A stretch of DNA of 64,000 nt from Lycium barbarum (taxonomy: Eukaryota > Streptophyta > Magnoliopsida > Solanales > Solanaceae), in NCBI RefSeq assembly GCF_019175385.1, contig NC_083339.1:80836120-80900119 (forward strand), in the 5' to 3' direction. This document shows positions 23,746 to 35,245 of the stretch, piece by piece. Position numbers and translations under genes: made by a program. Every line of letters starts with the position of its first letter. Within the stretch, counting starts at the first letter, position 1. The notes under the pieces are model-generated. The model was not told where the DNA came from, made no database searches, and saw nothing but the letters and a program-made list of their open reading frames with translations.

Positions 23746-26333
23746 TGTCACGACCCCGTTAGAGGCCATGAAGGGTACCCAGTACTAGCTTACCGAGCAC
23801 CTCTAATCTAACATTCCATTCTCACTACTAGGTGGGTCACACGGACAATTTATGAACATCTCACTTAATGTAGCTATCAATAGTTATACCCACAATTATA
23901 TGTCGATAAGCTATATCAAAATATTATACAACAAAAGGGACGGACAAAGTTATGAAACATCTATCCACATACGTCTGTCTACGAGCCTCTAAAGAAGATA
24001 CATAAATCCATAAGGACGGGGAAGGATTTCACCATGCCTGAGTATATACACAGGAGTAGTACCGATAGGTTGTAGCTCCGGAACAACTGGAGCGCGCTCA
24101 GGATGGCGCTGATGGAGCTCCTAAGGATCAAACGCGTCAACCTGCTTACTTGCGGGCATGAACGCAGCGTCCATAAAAGAAAGGACGTCAGTAGGAACAG
24201 AGTGCTGAGTATGTAAGGCATTTATAACAACATATAAAGAAGCATAGAAAACATAAAAAGAAAGTATCACTATAACTTCTTGCCCTTTAAGGAGGAATCA
24301 TGCATGCTCCTCTTTACCTCTTAAACATATTACCAATTCATACATAAACTGTCTGAATCAAATAACATCATTAGCCCGCATCCGGGGTAATCATCTCACG
24401 CCGCCCACTAGTGGTGCTGCCCGTGCCATATAGACACGGTGTTATTATCATCATCCATAAGCCACCCACTACGCCCACCGTAGTGGTACTGTCCGGCCGT
24501 ATAGGCATGGTGTAATCATATGTAAGCCACCCACTACGCTCACCGTAGTGATGCTGCCCAGCCGTATAGGTGCGGTGTAATCATCATCACATAAGCATGC
24601 ATAAGAGCCCAATAAAAAGATATAGCTCCATCAGAGTGACGTAAGGTTAGAAACCTCCGATTGTATTACGGAATAATCTTGATCGTTGTGTCTTACCTTG
24701 AAAGAACTAGCATTATGAGATAAGACTATCAATGAAGAATAACATCAAGGAAATCATAGAGTAAGATCATAAATTTCATAAAGCGTTAAGTTATACACTT
24801 TGGGACCTTTTAGAAAAACAGTCATCATAAATGAATAAAATTGAGGATCAAGAAATAGTTCAACATTCTAATGTTCATATTCACATTGAATGCTTGGGAC
24901 TTTTAATTATGAAATCATTATCATCATAATCATCATAGAAAACATCTCTTCTTTGGTATCGTAAGAAGCTTTAAGAATCATGAACTTGTGGCTTTTGGAA
25001 ACAAGATGGTTATGGAAACATTTATGAAATCATAACATAGGAATCATGCCTTTGAAAGAAAGGGACTAGCCTTAACATACCTGTTCGACCTCCTATTAGT
25101 TACACTTATCCGTCTGAGCTCGTAAATCTACATTCGAGAGGATTTACACTAATTTTAGACTCATTATCGCACACTTGTTCCAAGTTTTCAAATCAAACTA
25201 TTTTATTCCGCCGAAAATCGGGCAGCATCTCCCCTGTTTATATGCCTAGCCTGAAATCTCAATTCAGCAACAAATAATAACAACAACAATACCAACATCA
25301 ACCCTAATATTCTCAATACGTCATAAACATCCCATATGGTGTTTATCCTATATTTCCACCAACAAAATTATTTTATAACTATTTAACGGCTCTATCTCCG
25401 TAAATAAACCAAGATTAGCTTTAATAATAAGAGATTCATACCTTCCTCTCGATAATATTGCTATATCTTCACTTTTCCACCTTAAGCTTAAGCCACAACG
25501 CGTCACTATATGATTTTGTAGTTGCAACTATACGCCGTCTGGACCAGAATTTGGGAATTATACCTGATTTAGGCTAAAAAGTTGGTGTTGCTAGTTAGGA
25601 GGAAGTCTCCAGATTTTTTGAGAATATTTGGGGGCTGAATGAGGGAAATAAGGGAGGTACCCCTTTTTTATAACTGTCCAGGTTCTGCCTGGACAGACTT
25701 AAAATTTACTCAGCGTGATCAATCTGCCACGTGGCGCGGATGCTGTGTTGCCAGGTCTTGCCTTGTGCATTCGCGCTGAGTTGCAGGGCCTTGCCCTACG
25801 CGCTCGACACCTACTGGCGCGTTCGCGCAGGGTTAATTTTCCCGCCCTGACAGGCGATCTTAAAACGCGCCTAACGTGTGATTTATATATCGTATGAGGG
25901 CCCACGACCTATGGTTCGAAAGATACTTAAATTATCTACAACTTTTATTTTTTGTGTGATTATAAATTCCAAACTTACAATGACGTTTTGGCCTCTCCAA
26001 GTCAGATCATCCGAAAATGTATCCTTAAATTATCCTTTTGGAGGGCTTCTGTCCATATTTGGCTTAAGGGTCCTTCTTAAGACTTGCTCAATATCCCATG
26101 CACTACTCATATTTCTTTCATATGTCCTTTATAAAACCCCGGCATGTGGGACCCACCTTAACTCTTTGATTTCCTTGTCCTCCAATCCTTCCATGACCTA
26201 TTATATGAACTTAACCCTGATAATCATAGGATGAACGTATATAACCTTGTACATCCTTAACTATAACCCCAAGTCCGAAATAGTACGACAACCATCTAGC
26301 GAATCTCAACATGCCAAGCTGCGAGGTGTAACA
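23746..26333 (-). repeat. 5' LTR of element A
   Basis: 2,588 bp, tgtcacgacc at 23746 and gaggtgtaaca at 26333. It mirrors 1472-4041, with TATA box at 25665-25672, tandem hairpin array at about 24365-24590 and LTR core at 24147-24214. The CpG-rich U3 stretch (about 25720-25870) is longer than in the 3' LTR, which has a deletion there. Confidence 0.93.
25665..25672 (-). promoter_or_regulatory. TATA box of A 5' LTR
   Basis: The minus strand reads gttataaaaaagggg. It is the promoter copy that would drive A's genomic RNA toward 23547. Confidence 0.6.
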
Positions 26334-26338
26334 CTTAC
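26334..26338. repeat. Target-site duplication of element A (right copy)
   Basis: cttac, pairing with 1467-1471. Confidence 0.9.
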
Positions 26339-26373
26339 ATCGCAAGATAGCAAAATTTTCCAAGGTGTAACAC
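26339..26373 (-). mobile_element. LTR start of element B
   Basis: Ends ccaaggtgtaaca at 26373, the tgttacacc-type LTR terminus read on the minus strand. It continues across element A into 1466-1. Five bases outside read cttgt; the matching copy would lie left of the window. Confidence 0.75.
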
Positions 26374-26586
26374 TTGTGCCATTACTGTCATCCTTCAATT
26401 CTACCCTCCGTATTTCTCCTTTGATTATTTCCTTAGTACTCATGTCATGTATCGCTCTTGATCCCATTAATATGTTATCTTCGTTTTACCCATGACTACC
26501 CAACAATTTTGCCTATATGAATCCTCCTTAATTATAGCTCATAGAATAATTATATCTCATTTCTAGTGCTCACTTTCCACAATCCC

Positions 26587-27351
26587 GCACTTCGCGGTCT
26601 TCCTTTTATTTATATCCTTTATTATTCTACTATTTTCCACTCAAGTTAGGTTAACAATTACGTCCGCATTATCTTTCTATAACCGAGGCATCTTTTCACA
26701 AGTATTCATCTCACCATTCTCTGAATCCGGTCCGTTGATAAAACATACCACGAAATCCCCGTGATATTACTCCTTATTGCGGTTTCCAATTTTACTTAGG
26801 TTCGTAGGCTTAAAATCATCCTTTGATTTCTCCTTTGGTCGTACCTAATACTCGCTAGCTGGTCGATATAATGTTTATTAACTTATTCTCGTATCCACAT
26901 CTCTACTACGACCCTTTAAAGAGTCTTACTCGGTTTCTTTCCCAGATGCCGTAATAGTTATTGGAAGTACATGTTTCTTCCATTATGCGCATTTTCGTTA
27001 TCATGTCCCATAAATTTTGACCACACATTGCTTAATCGATTCTTTTCTTCTAGTGGTAATGTAGTCTCCATTTTTCCCTGTGTACTTCAAACAACTATTT
27101 GATATTCGTCTCTTTTCTTCATTTTAACTCTTTTCTCGTTGAGGTATCTTTTCTGTATTCTCAGATTCAAATCTGGGCTGTCCCGTGATTGCATTATTTT
27201 AAAGTCAGACTAATTGTCCCTTCTTCTTCCTTACATTTCCCCGTCAATTATATTAATCTTTCCTCGCATTTCTGCTTCTCATTTAATCCATAATTTATAG
27301 TGACGTCCTTCTTAATTCGTCATTTTAAAGTGTCATAAGGATTCATGTTAA
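26587..27351. repeat. Direct repeat copy 1 within the G interior
   Basis: Starts gcacttcgcggtcttcc and ends ggattcatgttaa. Repeated 862 bp further on with only scattered changes. The function of the unit is unknown. Confidence 0.9.
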
Positions 27352-27448
27352 CATCTTCCTCAACTCTTTATTTATAAAACGTCCGAGATTCTTTCTTTTC
27401 TCCGACATAAGAAACACACTCGTACCTTTTTGGCAGATCCTTTGTACT

Positions 27449-28215
27449 GCACTTCGCGGTCTTCCTTTTATTTATATCCTTTATTATTCTACTATTTTCC
27501 ACTCAAGTTAGGTTAACAATTACATCCGCATTATCTTTCTATAACCGAGGCATCTTTTCACAAGTATTCATCTCACCATTCTCTGAATCCGGTTCGTTGA
27601 TAAAACATACCACGAAAATCCCCATGATATTACTCCTTATTGCGGTTTCCAATTTTACTTAGGTTTGTAGGCTTAAAATCATCCTTTGATTTCTCCTTTG
27701 GACGTACCTAATACTCGTTAGCTGATCGATATAATGTTTATTAACTTATTCTCGTATCCACATCTCTACTACGACCCTTTAAAGAGTCTTACTCGGTTTC
27801 TTTCCCAGATGCCGTAATAGTTATTGGAAGTACATGTTTCTTCCATTATGCACATTTTCGTTATCATGTCCCATAGATTTTGACCACACATTGCTTAATC
27901 GATTCTTTTCTTCTAGTGGTAATGCAGTCTCCATTTTTCCCTGTGTACTTCAAACAACTATTTGATATTCGTCTCTTTTCTTCATTTTAACTCTTTTCTC
28001 GTTGAGGTATCTTTTCTGTATTCTCAGTTTCAAATCTGGGCTGTCCCGTGATTGCATTATTTCAAAGTCAGACTAATTGTCTCTTCTTCTTCGTTACATT
28101 TCCTCATGTCAATTATATTAATCTTTCCTCGCATTTCTGCTTCTCATTTAATCCAGAATTTATAGTGACGTGCTCCTTAATTCGTCATTTTAAAGTGTCG
28201 TAAGGATTCATGTTA
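27449..28215. repeat. Direct repeat copy 2 within the G interior
   Basis: Matches 26587-27351 with a few small indels (for example near 28107). The 97 bp between copies (27352-27448) are single-copy, so the duplicated unit was probably about 862 bp and copy 2 is cut by the junction with the LTR-proximal sequence. Confidence 0.9.
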
Positions 28216-28269
28216 AGCACAAGACTTGTCTAGTAAAGTCTCATTTATGAATGTGTTGTGCGCCACTTT

Positions 28270-30689
28270 TGTCACGACCAAGACTGGAGGGCTATGATGG
28301 GCACCTGGCCTTACTTGTCGAGTACCACAAGGCATACATCCGTAATGTAATCATAAGCATAGGTGAGCCATTAGGGCCGCCATGAGATAACTTGCTGAGT
28401 CAGAGAAGTAATAGACTGAAATAACACAAGTCTATAGGGACATAACTGCATAATAAGCTGGATATACTGCACGGGCCGACAAGGCTGTCATATACATCTA
28501 TGTAATAGTACAAAAGCTGTCAAGGCCATACAACATTTGATTGTACATAATTGTCTACAAGCCTCTATTGGAGTACACGACATAATGTGGTCGGGACAGA
28601 GCCCCGCCATACCCATGCATATGCATACATAGAACCATACTGACTCACAAGGCAACTCCAGAACAAGTGGAGTGCAACAACACTGTCTGCTGAGCTGATA
28701 TTCTACTGAGTAGGCCATCAACCTATATCTCAAGATTTGCGGGCATGAAACGTAATGTCCACAAACAAAAGGACGCCAGTACGAATAATGTACCGAGTAT
28801 GTAAGGCATGAGAAGAAACATAATAAATTCATAAAGGTAGCCTGAGATAAAAGAGAGTCAACCTGTACATTTGAATGCCTCTGGGGGCGTATGACATGCT
28901 TGCATTCTTTTAAAACATATACATATATATAAGCAACACTGTGGGGCTGCATTATCATCATTAAGTCGCTTTTTGGGGCTATCATCATCATCATAGCATA
29001 CCCAATTACAGTGGTGTGCACAATAGGTGCCCTACCCGGCCCTCTATAGCGCAACTTGATGTCATAAAATATATACATATATATATATATATATATACAC
29101 ATAATGCATGAATGATAACAAGATGTCTGAATCTATCAGAGTGATGCAAGATCGTTGCACCTCTGATTATTATAATTTAACTACATTATCAACATATATA
29201 CGCTGGAAGATTCGTGAACATGAGACATGACTAATATCATCATAAGGAAGTTAATAACATAAGCTGCTAACATGTCTAAGAGTAGAGTCATTATGAATGG
29301 GGTTCGTTTATGTTTGTTTCATCTTGATCATGCCAAAAGAAGGAGTAGAACAACCTTAACATACCTTAGCCAGTTAAAGTTAGTACTTCAACATACGTCT
29401 TCCAAGTTCGCCAATCTAAAACAAGGCAACCAGAACCATAGTTAAGCCATCCTTTCAATCAATTCTTAAGCTAGTAGATGACTTGCATAAATTGGGGCAA
29501 CATTTCCCCTATAATATCTAGTTTCAGGCAAGCTCAATACAACCCAAAAAAACAAGAACAACATCAACAATACACATCTTAGCTACCATAGCCAAATCAG
29601 GCCAAGAATCAACCCAGAAACTTATTCCAAAACAGTCTGATATATCACGCCTTACGTCTCTAATTTTACCTCAAGTTTGTACTCATTTCCATCCATCAAT
29701 TTCACTCATAACAACATAAAAATGTACAAAAACAACCATGACATAATCAAATTATATTCCTTAATTTCCACCCATAACAATTTCATAAACATGCTTCTAA
29801 AAACAGTCCACAAGAATAACAACATTCCATAGCTTTTCCAAGTTATAACTTATATTCTTCTACTCCAACAATACTACCAACACTAATATAACCTTAAAAA
29901 TAACCAAAAACATTTTAAACTTACCTTTGACAGAAACTTCAACTCGAAACCCTAGATTGGTTTAGCTCACAACAATCCTTTATCACACCACAACACCATA
30001 GAGGTGTTATTCTTAACCTTTGCTAACCTTTGATGTTGGATTAGGATGAAAACATGTAGTTTCACCTTCAAACCTTCAAGAAATGGTAGAGAGAGTTTTA
30101 GGGAGTGTTTGGAATAAAGTGGGGTGATAAATGATAAAAAATGACCCCTCAAACACTTTTTAAAACGTCAAAGGTCGGCCACTGCATAGTGGGTCCCAAA
30201 AGGGGCTGTCTGCGTTGTCTCGCGAAAACGCGAATTTCTCTCTACTCCGACGTCGTATTGATGAACGGTTAAATGAGTTGGAAACTAGACTTGTAGATAT
30301 TTAATTTGGTGGTTGTAACACCCTGTAACAAAAAGTACATTGGGAGAAAAGCTCAGTCACATTAGACCAAAATTTCAGCAAAAATATGAACGTTACTTGC
30401 AATAACTTTTCTCGACTTTCGTTTTACAACTTACTTGACTTCAAAACTTAACATACAAATATTATATTCAAATACCTTAAATCATGACCTCCTTAACATA
30501 TTAATCACTCCTAGTTTTACCCGAAAGTACGGGTTGTAATATCTTTGATCATTTAACCCCGAAACCTTTTGGTTTATGCTTAACACTTGTTTAATACCTC
30601 CCTTAGACTTGTAGGGGTTTCATGGCTTCCCCTGACTCATATTAGTTTACTTATGATATGAACAATGTGAAAATTTCTGAGGTGTAACA
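28270..30689 (-). repeat. LTR G, minus strand
   Basis: 2,420 bp with tgtcacgacc at 28270 and gaggtgtaaca at 30689. Reading from 30689 it has the U3 box gttggaaactagac (about 30262-30296 region), a CpG-rich patch gcgaaaacgcg, a leader, and the LTR core (28739-28801). A (TA)n run lies at 29069-29096. Flanks acttt and ggaaa do not match, so it is not a simple solo LTR; the left flank fits its own interior. A 204-codon ORF at 28488-29102 runs through the core and the TA repeat and is judged spurious. Confidence 0.8.
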
Positions 30690-30989
30690 GGAAAAGGATA
30701 GGTGCCCGCATGATCAGTGATTTGGGTTGTGACAGGTCGCCTATGTATTTTCAGCGTGCATGAGTTCGAAAGACAGGCGCCAAGCGAAATATTAAAAAAT
30801 TTAGAGCATTCTAAAGAATTAAATAAACATTTTGTTTTCTCAATACCAGTCACCAAATAAATATACAAGTATTAAAAATATTCTAAAAATTAAAAGGTCA
30901 TCCCTGCTTCCATAAAACGCCATGTTTTCTCTCAGCCTAGTCTCCACCTCTATTTCTCCATCTGAAATTGCAAAACCCTGGTCATCTTC
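30690..30989. other. Short interval between LTR G and element C
   Basis: No gene. The first 45 bp (ggtgcccgc...tttgggttgtgaca, ending at 30734) resemble the last bases of a plus-strand LTR and may be a relic. The remainder is AT-rich and I recognise nothing in it; it is one of only two stretches not assigned to an element. Confidence 0.5.
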
Positions 30990-32510
30990 TGTTACACCTC
31001 GTAGTTTTATACGTTGAGATTCGTCGTATGTTAGTATTGCACACCGGGACTGTCTCCGAGGTTATATGTTAGTCTTGCACACCGAGGCTGTCTCCGAGGT
31101 TATACGAGGATAGACATGCCTATCTTATGTTTATAAGGGTTCAAGTTCATGTTCGATAAGTTAAGGAAGGATTAGAGAATAAGTGGATTGAAAGAATACA
31201 TTTCGACAAGTTTCATTCTGAAGTTATTCTATACGGATCGTATATTTGGGATAGGGACTGTATCTTGAAATACTGGCCGTATTTAAGGATTTAAAAGCTT
31301 AACAGAGAAGGTATATTTTGAGGTGGTGAAATACGGATCATTATACGGTCCGTAGAAAATTATACAGCCAGTATATTGGCCGTATCATTTTATACAGCTA
31401 GTACATACAGACTGTATCTCTATGGCGGTGGATTTTTCTATTTTTCTATATTACGACCTCCCCGCATTCTTAAGTAATTTTAACCCAAACCCAAGTTCAT
31501 AAAATATCTAGAACCCTCTCCCATTATATTCAATCATTGCCCCAAGCAAAAAAAAAAAAAAAAAAAAAAAAATCAAAAATCAAAGTGAGAATCAAGTGCC
31601 TAGGGTTTTCAAAGTATTGTTGAAGGTTGTCTCTTCTTCTTGTAGAAGCTTTGGAGGATACTTCAAGGGGAAATAATCTTGGAATTGTAGTCTTTTTGAG
31701 TTCTTGAGGTAAGATTTCATCGTATTTCTATGTTTATGAGTCTATGTGATATTATGTTAGGGTTTGAGAGGAAGAAATTGGAGGAAAGGTTCAAATATGA
31801 ACTTGATGTTATTTTGAATTGTAATCTAGCTTGAGCCATGGTTGGTAGTGTGTTTTGAGAAAAATTATTGTTATCGGGATTATAGCTAATGTTGAGAATG
31901 TGTTGAGATTGTTATATTTGGTGTATTTGGAAGAAGGAAGTGTTGTATACAAGCGTATATCGAGCTGCTCAATTGTAGATCTTTAAATGTTGTGAATATG
32001 AGTTTAAAGAAGATCATATGATGTTGTTATGTTGATTGTTGGTTGTGGGCTTTGTGGTAATGATTAAGAAATAGGGGGAAATGTTGCCTGTTTCACTTTA
32101 GAATCGAGTTATCATTGATATACGTGATATCCTAGCTCCATCTAAGTTGTATATGTATTCCTTTGTTATAGGATTGGCACTATAATTGTAATAAGCTCGT
32201 TTTTGAATTAATTGGACGACTTGAGGTATGTTAAGGCTAACTTTCCTTCTTTTAGGCATGATCCTTATGAACAGAACGTAGACGTAACACTATTCCATAA
32301 TGACTCTATTCTTAGTAGCTAGGGATGTTCCATGTTGATTCATGATCTAGAATGTTATTCTTAGTAAGTTCTCCTTCAGATTCAGTATGATTTATAGAAT
32401 CACTTGTTGATGGAAATGCTATCTCATAATGATGTTTGGAGGTGTAACGACCTTATGTCACTCTGACAGATTTAGAATGTACTCTTATCATGTTTATGCA
32501 TTGCATTTCG

Positions 32511-32598
<88 letters not shown>

Positions 32599-33048
32599 AA
32601 ACTATGACCCCTCATGCATTATATACGCATATATTATGTATTATATATATGTATGGGGTATGGGGAAGGTGATGGTGTTATATACGCACTCTTCTTGTTC
32701 TGAAATTACTATTTTGTTTTTGGTAGGTTATTCTTTTGTGTACATATAGACAGTCATGGATTAGTTAGACATTGTATGACCCTTCGACCAGAGTTTAGCT
32801 GCATTGTATTTCATGACGGCTTTGTTGGCTGCCTTGTCGGCTTGCATAGTTTTGTCCAGCATAGTTGTATAGTATATCTTCTTGGGCTTATCCTTTTTTC
32901 ATCATATTTCTCATTTGATTTAGTAGATTTTCATCTAGTGACACCGAGGTCCACTCTTATTTATGATCATGATAGGAAAGTATGTTTAGCAGTGCTCGGC
33001 AGGTAGGGAACGAGTGCCCATTATGGCCCTCCAGTTTGGGTCGTTACA
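30990..33048 (+). repeat. 5' LTR of element C
   Basis: 2,059 bp, tgttacacctcg to gggtcgttaca. A palindrome cluster lies at about 31215-31425 (tatacggtccgtag, tattggccgta). A leader with an A25 run (31548-31572) and donor-like gaggtaag (about 31707) follow. A (TA)n run at 32514-32592 occupies the place where other LTRs have the core; that core and about 70 bp after it are missing compared with the 3' LTR tail. The 106- and 60-codon ORFs there are artefacts of the TA repeat. Confidence 0.87.
32514..32592. repeat. (TA)n microsatellite
   Basis: About 79 bases of uninterrupted TA dinucleotides in the C 5' LTR. Confidence 0.97.
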
Positions 33049-33052
33049 AACT

Positions 33053-33064
33053 TGGTATCAAAGC
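33053..33064 (+). other. Primer-binding site of element C
   Basis: tggtatcaaagc, one change from the initiator-Met tRNA complement, 4 bases after the LTR end. Confidence 0.88.
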
Positions 33065-33251
33065 ATTTGCGTCCTAGGATTATCTACAAGTCGTGTTTAG
33101 CAGAGTTTTGTATATGGTGTGTTGTACACTACACTTATCAACTGGAGGCTGTAGGGTATTTAGGAAGATTGTCCTTCTTTTCCATCTTAGATCGTACGAT
33201 AGAGCCATGCTATCAGGATTTCTTTTCTAATAACTTATTGTGATTTCAGTG

Positions 33252-34472
33252 ATGCCTGTGACGAGAAGAGCTTCAGCCAGCTAGAGAGGCGGGGCTGTGA
33301 CAGATGAGGGTACCAGTCGGGTGGCACCAGTAGTTGCGAGCCAGGGTGAGTCTAAGAGCGAGGCCCCATCTTAGTCTTCTCAGAGCCCTTCCATTCCGGA
33401 GGATCCCAGAGGCTATTGCTACAATACCCCCAGTTCCTCCACCTGATGCATCAGGCCAGGAGATGCGAGAGTCTATTCGGTTGTTGACTCAGTTAGTGGC
33501 TGCTCAGGCTCAGCGTCAGTGTACGGGTACTGGTTCTGGTGATAGGGCTGTTAGTGCTAGGGTTCGAGACTTTATCAATTTGGGCCCTCCTGAATTCTTT
33601 GGATCGAAACCAGATGAGGACTCGCAAAATTTTATAGATCGGATACTGAGGACATTGCGGGTAATGCATGCTTCTGACACTGAGTCAGTAGAATTGGCTT
33701 TGTACCGGTTGCGAGATGTTACTGTTCAGTGGTATGAGACCTGGGTGTCGTCTAGAGGGGCTAATGCACCCCTAACTGTATGGCGGGAGTTCACAGAGGC
33801 TTTTCTTTGGCACTATTTGCCAGCAGAGGCCCGAAAGGCTCGAGTTGATTGGGTTCTAAATTTATAGCAGGGGAATATGAGTGTTCGGGAGTACAATATT
33901 CTTTTTAATTCACTAGCCAAGTATGCTCCCACGATTGTAGTTGAGATGGAGGATCGGGTACACCAATTTGTGAGTGGACTTGGGCCGCATTTGATTAATG
34001 ACTGCATGACGGTCGCTCTTCAAGGGGATATAGATCTCTTGTATTCAGGCATACACTCAGAGTTTAGAGGAGAGAAAACAACAACAGTGGGTTGATCGAG
34101 AGCGTAATAGGGGTCAGAGCAAGAGAGATAGATCTTCTAGGTCTTTTGGTAAGTATCGGGATGGTCATAGACAACAGTTCTCTAGGTGTTCGGCCTATCC
34201 AGCAGCCAGTGCGCCTTCACAGTTTCCAGGACCGAGGTTTGATAGACCTACTTATTTTGAGTTTGGCCAGAGTTTCGTGGCTTCCAATTCCCAGTTAAGA
34301 GGTGGTTCTAGCCAGATGAGGCTATCTCTACCACGATATACTCAGTGTTGTAAGTTGCATAGCGGACAATGCTGTTTAGGTATGGATGTGTGTTATACCT
34401 GTGGTCAGCTATGCCACGTTATGCGAGATTGTCTGTCGAGAGGTGGTAGAGTTGCAGTTCAGTAGATAGGAT
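33252..34472 (+). pseudogene. Gag of element C
   Basis: Starts at ATG 33252 (PVTRRASAS) and is soon stopped. The frame 33334-33867 has SIRLLTQLVAAQAQRQ, LGPPEFFGSKPDEDSQNFID and ELALYRLRDVTVQWYE, the capsid-type core. 33877-34095 continues with DRVHQFVSGLG. The zinc knuckle CYTCGQLCHVMRDC (about 34391-34432) keeps its C-C-H-C ligands. The frame then meets a stop and is cut by D at 34477. Confidence 0.9.
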
Positions 34473-34477
34473 CTGGA
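34473..34477. repeat. Target-site duplication of element D (left copy)
   Basis: ctgga, repeated at 55256-55260. It lies in C's Gag-protease linker; removing D and one copy brings the linker frame back into register. Confidence 0.93.
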
Positions 34478-34715
34478 TGTTATATCCCGTATTTTTGTAC
34501 ATTGGAATATTTTAAGCTAATCGAGATATATTAAGGACAAGATTATTTTGGGATGTGAAATAGAGACTTTTAATCCGCAATTTTTAATTAATGCACAGAT
34601 TGCTTATAAATTTTATTTGGTATAGAAATATTAGAGGAGATTAGGGATTAATTAACCATAATTAGATTATTAAGTGGGGATTAGAGATTAACTATCATTA
34701 ATTGGACTATTAGTG
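34478..34715 (+). repeat. D 5' LTR, first part
   Basis: Starts tgttatatcccg as does 52293. It runs to actattagtg and meets E sequence at about 34716. The last ~95 bp are present again at the start of the second part (44060 on), so D's LTR is overlapping, not simply split. Confidence 0.85.
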
Positions 34716-35021
34716 GAGGCGGAATTATTTTATACGTCGAATTATTCACAAGTAAATCAACTCAAGTTGGAGGCGGAATTATTTTCGGACATGAAATACG
34801 AACCTTTAATTTTCAATTTTAATTAGAACATAAATTATTTATAAATTTTATTTAGTGTCAAAATATTATTGGAGATTAGAAACTAATTAATTGTTATTAA
34901 ATTATTAAGTAAGGGATTAGTGATTAATTAATTTAAATTTTAATTGTGGGCCCCACCCGGTTAAAAAAAAACCAATCAGCAAAATATTTGATGAGTCATG
35001 GAGGGGGGGGGGGGGGGGCAG

Positions 35022-35053
35022 CACGTGTCATTTTGGGAAGATGCCATATATAT
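35022..35053 (+). promoter_or_regulatory. G-box and TATA box of E 5' LTR
   Basis: cacgtg at 35022-35027 and tatatat at 35047-35053. The same pair, with similar spacing, occurs in the D LTRs although the flanking sequence differs. This suggests a G-box-driven core promoter kept across families. Confidence 0.6.
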
Positions 35054-35134
35054 GGAGTTGGATGAACAAGTTAGGAGTTGATATTTCATTTTACAAGTTG
35101 AAATTTAGAGAAAAAAAAACTTGCAACAATTTCC

Positions 35135-35245
35135 ATGGCTGCTCGGCCAGCCATGGATGGAGGAAAAATATTTTTGGTTACATGTTGTGATCATGTTTCA
35201 AGTGAATCACAAGTTCAAGGAGGTGATAGCAACGTTGGATATTGA
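35135..35245 (+). other. Short leader ORF in E 5' LTR (36 codons)
   Basis: ATG in context ttccatggct, starting MAARPAMDGG, between TATA box and a donor-like aaggtacg. The 3' LTR copy (42012-42116, 34 codons) begins MAAQPAMDGG; D's leader has MAAQEQA then stop. Whether it is translated is unknown. Confidence 0.35.

Larger units (their letters stand above)
1472..26333 (-). mobile_element. Element A: Ty3-type chromovirus, minus strand, carrying nested H and I
   Basis: A is bounded by cttac duplications. Its 5' LTR is 23746-26333 and its 3' LTR 1472-4041, with primer site at 23730-23741 and polypurine tract at 4042-4055. Without the nested insertion at 4832-19313 it is about 10.4 kb, normal for Tekay/Del-type chromoviruses. 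Gag-pol runs from 23547 leftward to 19319, then resumes at 4826 and ends at 4260. The outer left terminus reads tatcactacc where the partner LTR reads tgtcacgacc, so the terminal TG is mutated in one LTR. About 11 mismatches in ~180 bases compared by eye between the two LTRs suggest an old insertion. All reading frames are broken. Confidence 0.92.
26374..28269 (-). mobile_element. Non-coding internal region next to LTR G
   Basis: About 1.9 kb without long ORFs, pyrimidine-rich on the plus strand (purine-rich on the minus strand). It directly follows the G LTR end ggtcgtgacaaaagtgg (minus strand, 28269 leftward). In other elements tggtatcagagc follows at this point; here the primer site is replaced by cgcacaacac, so it is deleted. 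Best read as the 5' interior of a decayed minus-strand element of which G is the 5' LTR. It contains a tandem duplication (next entries). Confidence 0.55.

Noticed and set aside
28488..29102. 204-codon minus-strand ORF
   Set aside because: It lies inside LTR G, crosses the LTR core and a TA repeat, has low-complexity ends, and matches no protein family I know.
30735..30989. Possible host gene fragment between G and C
   Set aside because: AT-rich, only short chance ORFs, no splice or protein signal.
32429..32749. Two ORFs rich in Ile and Tyr
   Set aside because: Translation of a TA microsatellite.
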